From: Simkaniaceae bacterium
Lineage (GTDB): Bacteria > Chlamydiota > Chlamydiia > Chlamydiales > JACRBE01
Assembly: GCA_022763045.1 (NCBI GenBank)
Contig: JALEGI010000014.1
Coordinates: forward strand, 62,001 to 126,000
Direction: 5' to 3'
Length of the DNA: 64,000 nucleotides
Shown in pieces: positions 58,413 through 64,000 of the stretch. Numbering within the stretch: position 1 is the first letter of the stretch; each line of letters begins with the position of its first letter. The notes beneath the pieces were generated by a model. The model did no database searches and was not told where the DNA came from. It saw only the letters and a program-made list of their open reading frames with translations. The translations under genes and the position numbers were made by a program.

Positions 58413-60812
58413 TCAGGCCCCAATGTAGTAGGGGCCTTTTTTTTCTAAAATAGCATCGATTCTTTCTCGAAGGAACTGCTCTCTTTCAAACGTATTTTTT
58501 GGCCAATCTAAATAAGAAATCACAAATAGCGAGATACCTAGCTTTCGATAGAGTGTATTTCTTAAGATCGTGCTTCCATTTCTTCGTTTTGTTCCAGGTA
58601 AATAGTGCCAGGTTCCATCATATTCAATCGCAAGCGGTTTCGGCCCGGGTAAAAAGAAATCGGGTTTTAAGATTCCATGTAAGGTCTCTTGCTGTTTAAA
58701 TCCTAGTCGGGCGACATACGTTGAGAGCTCACGCTCTTCAAAAGAGGATCCAGCTTGATCAATATCAAACTTCAGACGAGAAAGGGCCTCTTTTAAAACG
58801 GATAAAATCTTGGGGTCTAGGTCTAGAATAATCGCACAAGCCAAAAAGCGAGTGAGCCCTTTAACGTCTAGTCCAGCTATCTGATCTAAATTGAGTTCAA
58901 TAATTCGTTTAAACCAGCTGTTAAAAGGAGTAGGCTGCTCTAATGTAGCTGTAAAAGTAGCAATAGCTTTTGCAAGAATCGATAAGTTATGAAGAGGTAT
59001 GCGGTGAGCGATTAAAATATCAATCGCTCTCTCAACTCTGGTATCGTATTTTTTTGCCTTTGCTGCATATGAAACAATTGTTGTTAGCGAATCATCATCT
59101 AAGGTATCCAAAGGCTCATTAAGAAGAGACTCTAAAAGAGAATCCGTGTTTAATTTTTCTGTAAAAGATAAGAGTCTCGCTCTGTCTTTAAGAGAGAGTT
59201 CTTTGAAGTTTGCAAGAGCTGCTTTGAAAAGCTGTGTCGATGTCTTTTCATATTTTCCTTCTCCACGGTGAGCAAGTGTGAAGCCAATTTTATAACATGC
59301 TGCCGGCGCAGTTTCCATATCAGCTTGGGTTTTTGCTCTAGCAAAAGCGCTTAATTGCGTGCGAAGGTCAAACTCTCTCATTTCCTTTAAAGAGGTTGAA
59401 TAAGCAATATCGGCTAGATCTGAAAGATTCATCGTTGGCAGTTGTCTACGAATTAAAAAGTTGCAAGTTGCGCAAAATCTATTTTTCAGGACCCCTCGAT
59501 ATGTATCAATCACCACATCTTTAGCAATCACTTCTCCCTCTTCGTACCCAAGCCGTTCAAACTCTGCCTCTAAAGCCGCATCTTCTTTTTTCAGGTCCTC
59601 TTGAGTTGGGACAATCCATAGGGGGTCAATTTGTATAGCGACTTCAGCCAATATTGCCAGTGAGTGGTTATTTAGATCCTCTTTCAGGGTTTGCTCTACG
59701 TAGTAGTGTAAATTCGTGTAAACAATATGCTGGCTATTGAATAAAATATTGCATAAAGCACTTTTATCTTCTGGACGCACCATTGCCTGCCACGCTTTAT
59801 GAGCAAGTTCCCTTAGCTCCCTTTCAAGTTCTTTGGGCGCTTTTTTCATAAAATGCATGAGCCCGATATAATGGCCATTTGTGAATTCCATCTCACCTGG
59901 TTTAGCCCTCAGAATTCGATGGACAATCGATGCATAAATATAAGTAGGGACACGATCCAACGTTGAGACAATTTTAGCAATGCGAAGTATAGCTGCCCGG
60001 GGAGCCCTTGGGATAAATCTTTCAAAAACAGAAAGTAATTGGGTGCAAGCCTCCTTGTTTACATGGACTCTGTTTGGATCGAGGGTAAAAATTGCTGCTT
60101 CTATAGTTTTATCTTCAGTGTCCACATCTGGTAGGATGTCAAAAAGAGAGATAAATCCTCTTTCAATCACATCCACTCCAATCTCTTTTAGCTGGTGGGC
60201 TGAGGCCACCCTACCGTCTAGTGACATTCTTCTATTGTACTTGATGAAGTGATCAATAAAATTTTCATAGAGGTGTTTATATCCAAGTCTTTTAATGGTT
60301 TTTAAAACTAGGGTAAATTCTAAGCCATTACAACTATCAATTCTGGACAAAAAATGTTCAAGCAATCCATTTGCGATCGCAGTGTTTGCCTCCATTTCTA
60401 TTAGATTAAAATAAGAGGAGACAACCTGTCTCATTTCAGTTTTTCTATGAGTGAATCTAGCAACTACGCGTTCAGTTAGCTTATTGCCTACAGCAGAGGA
60501 GAGTTTAATATGTCTAGTCTTATGCATTAACTTGATAAATTTGCTCGCTGTAAAGGTGGGAATCCGATCAAAAATCTCTGCAATCCTACGTATGATTCGA
60601 TCTAAATCTGGTTCCCTTTTAATAAACGACTCAAGGCGATACCAGTCTTCTCGTGACATTTTCCCAGGGCGTAGGTTGGAACGTGTAGGCCTGCCTTTAT
60701 AGGCTTGATACCTCGATCTATTCGCTCGCCTTCCAAGTTCTCGACCTGAGCCCATTGAATCTCTAAAAGCTTGCCGCTGCTGGGCATATCTGTGAAATGT
60801 AGTTCTTTCCAT
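58413..60812 (-). CDS. Helical-repeat protein with C-terminal RAP domain (copy 1)
   Basis: A 799-residue protein. The start at 60810-60812 has CAGGAG seven bases upstream; a longer frame adds 16 residues. Residues 1-700 are a regular array of helices with repeating patterns (LVLKTIKRLGYKHLY, AAILRIAKIVSTLD) reminiscent of octotricopeptide or FASTK-type repeats. The C-terminal ~85 residues hold PLAIEYDGTWHYLPGTKRR, then ILRNTLYRKLGISLFVISYL and DW, matching the RAP domain. RAP proteins are RNA-binding factors of mitochondria and chloroplasts (apicomplexans, green algae, human FASTK family). No signal peptide is evident. An RNA-directed effector or an internal RNA regulator are both possible. 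Confidence 0.75.
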   Translation of the reverse strand: MERTTFHRYAQQRQAFRDSMGSGRELGRRANRSRYQAYKGRPTRSNLRPGKMSREDWYRLESFIKREPDLDRIIRRIAEIFDRIPTFTASKFIKLMHKTRHIKLSSAVGNKLTERVVARFTHRKTEMRQVVSSYFNLIEMEANTAIANGLLEHFLSRIDSCNGLEFTLVLKTIKRLGYKHLYENFIDHFIKYNRRMSLDGRVASAHQLKEIGVDVIERGFISLFDILPDVDTEDKTIEAAIFTLDPNRVHVNKEACTQLLSVFERFIPRAPRAAILRIAKIVSTLDRVPTYIYASIVHRILRAKPGEMEFTNGHYIGLMHFMKKAPKELERELRELAHKAWQAMVRPEDKSALCNILFNSQHIVYTNLHYYVEQTLKEDLNNHSLAILAEVAIQIDPLWIVPTQEDLKKEDAALEAEFERLGYEEGEVIAKDVVIDTYRGVLKNRFCATCNFLIRRQLPTMNLSDLADIAYSTSLKEMREFDLRTQLSAFARAKTQADMETAPAACYKIGFTLAHRGEGKYEKTSTQLFKAALANFKELSLKDRARLLSFTEKLNTDSLLESLLNEPLDTLDDDSLTTIVSYAAKAKKYDTRVERAIDILIAHRIPLHNLSILAKAIATFTATLEQPTPFNSWFKRIIELNLDQIAGLDVKGLTRFLACAIILDLDPKILSVLKEALSRLKFDIDQAGSSFEERELSTYVARLGFKQQETLHGILKPDFFLPGPKPLAIEYDGTWHYLPGTKRRNGSTILRNTLYRKLGISLFVISYLDWPKNTFEREQFLRERIDAILEKKGPYYIGA

Positions 60813-60836
60813 AATATCTCCTGATTTTAGGTGGAT

Positions 60837-60865
60837 ATTATGCGTGAATATTACATACAAATCAA
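60837..60865 (-). promoter_or_regulatory. Predicted promoter of RAP-domain copy 1
   Basis: On the minus strand, TTGATT (60860-60865) and CATAAT (60837-60842) are 17 bp apart, 24 bp before the start of the first RAP gene. Confidence 0.4.
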
Positions 60866-60934
60866 ATGAAACAAAAAGTGTTGAATTAGAATCGTTTCAT
60901 CTTAGGGTGAATATTGGGATCTTAATAATTATGT

Positions 60935-63280
60935 TTAGTGGCCAATATAGATTGGTCCTTCATTTGACATGATTGTTTTGATCCCCTTTTCAAGAAAGCG
61001 CATTTGCTTCTCCTTTCTTTCAGGCCAGTCTAAGTAAGAAATGACAAAAAGCGAGTATCCTAGCTTGCGATAGAGGGCATTTCTCAAGATCGTCTCTCCA
61101 TTTCGCCGGTTGGTGTCAGGTATATAGTGCCAAAAGCCATCATATTCGATCGCAATGGGTTTTTCTCCCGGTCGATAACAATCAGGATTCAGGACTTCAT
61201 GTAAGCGGTGGTTTCGTTCAAATCCAAGTTTGGACGCAAGGTTTGAGACCTCAAGTTCTTCTTTAGAGACTCGGGGTGGATCTATATCAAATTTCCGAGC
61301 TCGTAGAGCATCTGCTAGCTTATCGATTACGGCAGGGTAGACCTCAAATATGATGGCACTTGCTAAAAAGCGCGTCAGGTCTTTCACGTCGAATGCACAA
61401 ATTAAAGGCACATTGCTCTGAATTAACTCCTTACACCAAGGGGCAAAAGGGGTAGGTTCACCTTGTATTGCTGCGAAAGTGGCAATGGCTTTTACCAAAA
61501 TGGCCATTTCATTTAGAGGTAGCCTGCGCTCGATGAGGATTCTGATAGCCGTTTCAACGCGGACATCGTATTTTTTTGCCTTTGCTGAGTTTGAGACGAT
61601 TGTTAATAACGTCTTATTTTTCAAAATCGTAAGCTTTTCATTTAAGAGTGAATCTAACAGAGGATCTATATTCAATTTTTGTGCATAGTCTAAAATTTGA
61701 GCCCTTTCAGAAATCTTGAGTTTACAACTCTTTACGATTGCGGCTTGAAAAAGTTTTTTTGCAATGCCTTCATGCCGAGTTTCTCCACCCCGAACTAAAG
61801 AGAGAGCGATTGTTAAACAAGCAGATGGAAATTCACACAACTCGAAACGGGAGATGCGATTAGCAGCTTTAACCAACGCGTCCTGGAGGTGAAAGTCTTT
61901 TAATGCAGGGTGACTTGTCGTGATGGCAAGGTGGGCCAAATCGGGCAGGCGCATGGAAGGCAGTCGCTCCTGAACTGCTGTGGCTACCTGACAAATTACG
62001 TTTGTTTTTGTCATATATTGGAAGCTTTCAATCACTCTTTCTTCTTCAATTGCCTCACCCTCTTCGTAAATAAGATGTTCAGGATCTGAGTCAACCAGTC
62101 TCTGGTGCTCTCTACTGATCTCATCTCTTGTTGGGCGAATAGAATCTGGGTTTAACCCAATCGCAATATCTAATAAAATGCCTAGCGAGCGATCATCCAA
62201 AGTCTCTTTTAGCGTGTCGGAAAGGTAGTTGTATAAATGTACATGGTGAATATGACAACTTTTGAATAGATTCTGGCAAAAGAGGCTTTTATCTTTTGGA
62301 AGGGTCATTAAAAGCCAACCTTGATGTGCAAGCGCTCGCATTCGTTCTTCAAGCTCTTTAGGTGTCTTTTGTAAAAAATACAGAAGCGTATTGAACTCGT
62401 CTTGGGAGAGCTGCATTTTTTCAGCTGGAGCAGTAAGAACGCGGTTAATGAGGCGTGCGTAGACTGAAGTGGGGACGAAGTCTAAGGTCAACAGAATTTT
62501 AGCGATGCGGATAATAGCTGCTTTATTGGCTCTTTGTAGAAAAGATTCAAAGACCCTAAGTAATTGGTCGCATGCTGGTTTGTTCTTGTGAATCTGATCT
62601 GGATCAAGTGTGAAAAGTGCCGCCTCAATATTTCTATCTTCGTTTCTTTCGCTAGGCAGGATATCAAAAACGGTAACCATGCGAGTTTCAATGACATCAA
62701 CACCAATTTCTTTTAATTGATGTGCTGCAAATATGCGGTCGTCTAATGTCATTGTTCCAAAATTTTTTCTGAAATGCTCCACAAAATGAGGAAAGAGTTG
62801 TGTATATCCAATCCTTCTAATCGTTTTTAAAACGATACCAAACCCTAAGCCTGTGCTACTTTCAATGTGTTTTATAAAATGGTCACGTAGCTGGTTGGCA
62901 ATCTCGAGTTTTCCACCCATTGATGTTAGATCTAAATAAGCCATAGATACGTGCCTTGAATCAGTTTTATCATGGGTAAATCTATTCACAACACATTTAG
63001 TAAGCGCATCACCTTGTTCGGACTTAAGACTGATACGTCTATTTTTCATAATAGTTAAAAATTTACTCGCAGTATACGTTGGTAAACGGTCGAAAATAGC
63101 AGTTATTTTATTGATAAGAGTGTGTGTATTTGTTTCGCGATGTACCCAGTTCGTAAGTCGAGCTATTTCATCTTTGGTGATCTCGTTGAATTTACGTCGT
63201 CTACCAGACCCATTGTGGTTTAGCCTTTCCCTATGTGCTTTGTATTGGGCCCCAAAACGACCGTATGACACTCTTTCCAT
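60935..63280 (-). CDS. Helical-repeat protein with C-terminal RAP domain (copy 2)
   Basis: A 781-residue paralogue of the previous protein. The ATG at 63278-63280 has GGAGGTAAT upstream and the same MER opening. Corresponding blocks are found throughout, for example FDRLPTYTASKFLTIM and AHQLKEIGVDVIETR, and the RAP block PIAIEYDGFWHYIPDTNRR with YRKLGYSLFVISYLDWPE. Similarity to copy 1 is clear in every section, yet the interiors have drifted, suggesting an old tandem duplication with diversified repeats, as expected if each protein recognises a different RNA. Confidence 0.75.
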   Translation of the reverse strand: MERVSYGRFGAQYKAHRERLNHNGSGRRRKFNEITKDEIARLTNWVHRETNTHTLINKITAIFDRLPTYTASKFLTIMKNRRISLKSEQGDALTKCVVNRFTHDKTDSRHVSMAYLDLTSMGGKLEIANQLRDHFIKHIESSTGLGFGIVLKTIRRIGYTQLFPHFVEHFRKNFGTMTLDDRIFAAHQLKEIGVDVIETRMVTVFDILPSERNEDRNIEAALFTLDPDQIHKNKPACDQLLRVFESFLQRANKAAIIRIAKILLTLDFVPTSVYARLINRVLTAPAEKMQLSQDEFNTLLYFLQKTPKELEERMRALAHQGWLLMTLPKDKSLFCQNLFKSCHIHHVHLYNYLSDTLKETLDDRSLGILLDIAIGLNPDSIRPTRDEISREHQRLVDSDPEHLIYEEGEAIEEERVIESFQYMTKTNVICQVATAVQERLPSMRLPDLAHLAITTSHPALKDFHLQDALVKAANRISRFELCEFPSACLTIALSLVRGGETRHEGIAKKLFQAAIVKSCKLKISERAQILDYAQKLNIDPLLDSLLNEKLTILKNKTLLTIVSNSAKAKKYDVRVETAIRILIERRLPLNEMAILVKAIATFAAIQGEPTPFAPWCKELIQSNVPLICAFDVKDLTRFLASAIIFEVYPAVIDKLADALRARKFDIDPPRVSKEELEVSNLASKLGFERNHRLHEVLNPDCYRPGEKPIAIEYDGFWHYIPDTNRRNGETILRNALYRKLGYSLFVISYLDWPERKEKQMRFLEKGIKTIMSNEGPIYIGH

Positions 63281-63356
63281 ATTACCTCCAATATTTGGCA
63301 AATAGTATACACAAGCCGGCTCATTTAATCTAATTAATTGTTATAAAATTTTTTGT

Positions 63357-63851
63357 TTAGTTTACGAGTGTTGCTATAATGCATCTTGTCATTTCATCAG
63401 GGTGCGCTTTCTTTTTTTGTAGATTCGGTGGAACCGGTATCACAACGATGTTATATGCGCGATAACAGATACCTTCAAGTGCAGAGCGTTGACGCAGAGT
63501 TGTTGTCCCGGGGATATAGTCCTCTTCACTATAAAAGATCACAGCGATAGCTTGCTTACCTGGAATTACCGGTCGATAAAATATCGGGGTGAGGCAATCA
63601 TTTATGACCTGGCTCTGACGAAAGCCGAGTGCTTCATAGTAGGGAGCTTCGATTGGAGGTTTAAGAGAAGGTATAAGCACTTTTTGTAATTCGCTGCGAA
63701 TCCTCTTATCTAATTGTAATATGCTTGCTGCATAGCACACGTTTTTAATCATGTCGCGAGCGATCGGATAAGCGAAATTACTAGTTAAAAAAAAGGTTGC
63801 AAAAAGTTTTTGAATTGAGCTAGGGTGACAAGAAACGCAATTTTTTTTCAA
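63357..63851 (-). CDS. Truncated third RAP-like paralogue (C-terminal part only)
   Basis: A 164-residue frame whose last ~100 residues follow the same course as the RAP proteins: LGFRQSQVINDCLTPIFYRP aligns with LGFERNHRLHEVLNPDCYRP, then PGKQAIAVIFYSEEDYIPGT with PGEKPIAIEYDGFWHYIPDT. The RAP core residues E-Y-D-G are changed to IFYSEE, so the motif is degraded. The N-terminal ~60 residues replace the helical array. It could be a pseudogene or a diverged stand-alone RAP-like protein. It sits between copy 2 and the second AEC gene. Confidence 0.5.
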   Translation of the reverse strand: MKKNCVSCHPSSIQKLFATFFLTSNFAYPIARDMIKNVCYAASILQLDKRIRSELQKVLIPSLKPPIEAPYYEALGFRQSQVINDCLTPIFYRPVIPGKQAIAVIFYSEEDYIPGTTTLRQRSALEGICYRAYNIVVIPVPPNLQKKKAHPDEMTRCIIATLVN

Positions 63852-63862
63852 AAGGAGCCTAT

Positions 63863-64000
63863 ATGTTAGGACTAATTCTTCCCGTATTTGCGTTGGTGGT
63901 GACCGGCTGGGTATTGCGCGGTCTCAAGTACATCAGCGAATCCATGGCAGATGATCTTCTCGATTTTTCTATGTATATCGGTATGCCGATCCTGCTAGCT
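63863..64000 (+). CDS. AEC family permease, second copy, 3' end outside window
   Basis: 46 codons are visible: MLGLILPVFALVVTGWVLRG and YISESMADDLLDFSMYIGMP. The first copy (57367) has ILPVFAIIVTGWLLRAINYI and SMAEQMYVFARRVAAP at the same places, so they are paralogues. AAAAGGAGCC precedes the ATG. Truncated by the window end. Confidence 0.85.
   Translation, partial: MLGLILPVFALVVTGWVLRGLKYISESMADDLLDFSMYIGMPILLA

Overview
The window looks like a chromosome segment of an environmental (amoeba- or protist-associated) member of the Chlamydiae. The main evidence is gene order. The cluster rpsA-nusA-infB-rbfA-truB...ychF and the set rpe...efp-accB-accC match arrangements known from Chlamydia, and the elongation factor P next to accB is of the chlamydial accB-linked type. 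Core genes are moderate in GC by eye, while several accessory stretches (about 20.1-24.8 kb, 35.2-35.9 kb, 57.0-57.4 kb) are visibly AT-rich. No rRNA, type III secretion structural gene, integrase or recognised transposase is present. The genus cannot be named from this sequence alone.

Layout. 1-12.4 kb (minus strand): the translation cluster rpsA, nusA, infB, rbfA, truB. Two related proteins with an HExxH zinc-protease signature follow (one carries an N-terminal S1 RNA-binding domain), then an amidohydrolase and ychF. ribF, expected between truB and ychF in Chlamydia, is absent. 12.6-20.1 kb (plus strand): a tightly packed, translationally coupled run of aspartokinase, an unknown protein, rpe, yvcK, a HAD phosphatase, a 28-codon micro-ORF, efp, accB, accC and a small unknown. 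20.2-24.8 kb: a duplicated and decaying locus with two large helical paralogues, one with an F-box-like segment, and remnants that include a copied accC tail. 24.8-37.3 kb: mixed metabolism (rmlA, a YitT transporter, a flavin disulfide reductase, a VanX-type dipeptidase, surE, putP, a TtcA-like enzyme), four tRNAs (Asp, Val, Thr, Tyr), an AbrB/Doc toxin-antitoxin pair and several small exported proteins. 37.5-47.6 kb: an ABC-2 exporter, a fluoride channel, trmH, and several enzymes of normally cytosolic families that here begin with signal peptides (2-oxoglutarate oxygenase, two family-2 glycosyltransferases, a sulfotransferase). 47.7-53.6 kb: one 1982-residue protein of unknown function. 53.6-54.7 kb: a four-helix-bundle (S23) gene between inverted arrays of about 100-bp repeats. 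54.7-64.0 kb: dienelactone hydrolase, an MFS carrier, then two large RAP-domain proteins plus a truncated third, all lying between two AEC-family carriers.

How it fits together. The core genes provide translation, fatty-acid initiation (accBC) and nucleotide-sugar supply. The accessory genes look like a host-interaction and envelope repertoire: candidate effectors (proteases, F-box-like, ADP-ribosyltransferase-like, RAP/RNA-binding) and exported enzymes. The strongest candidates for something undescribed are the inverted-repeat element around the S23 gene, the RAP-domain family between AEC carriers, and the S1-metalloprotease fusion. All functions are inferred from motifs read by eye; no searches were run.
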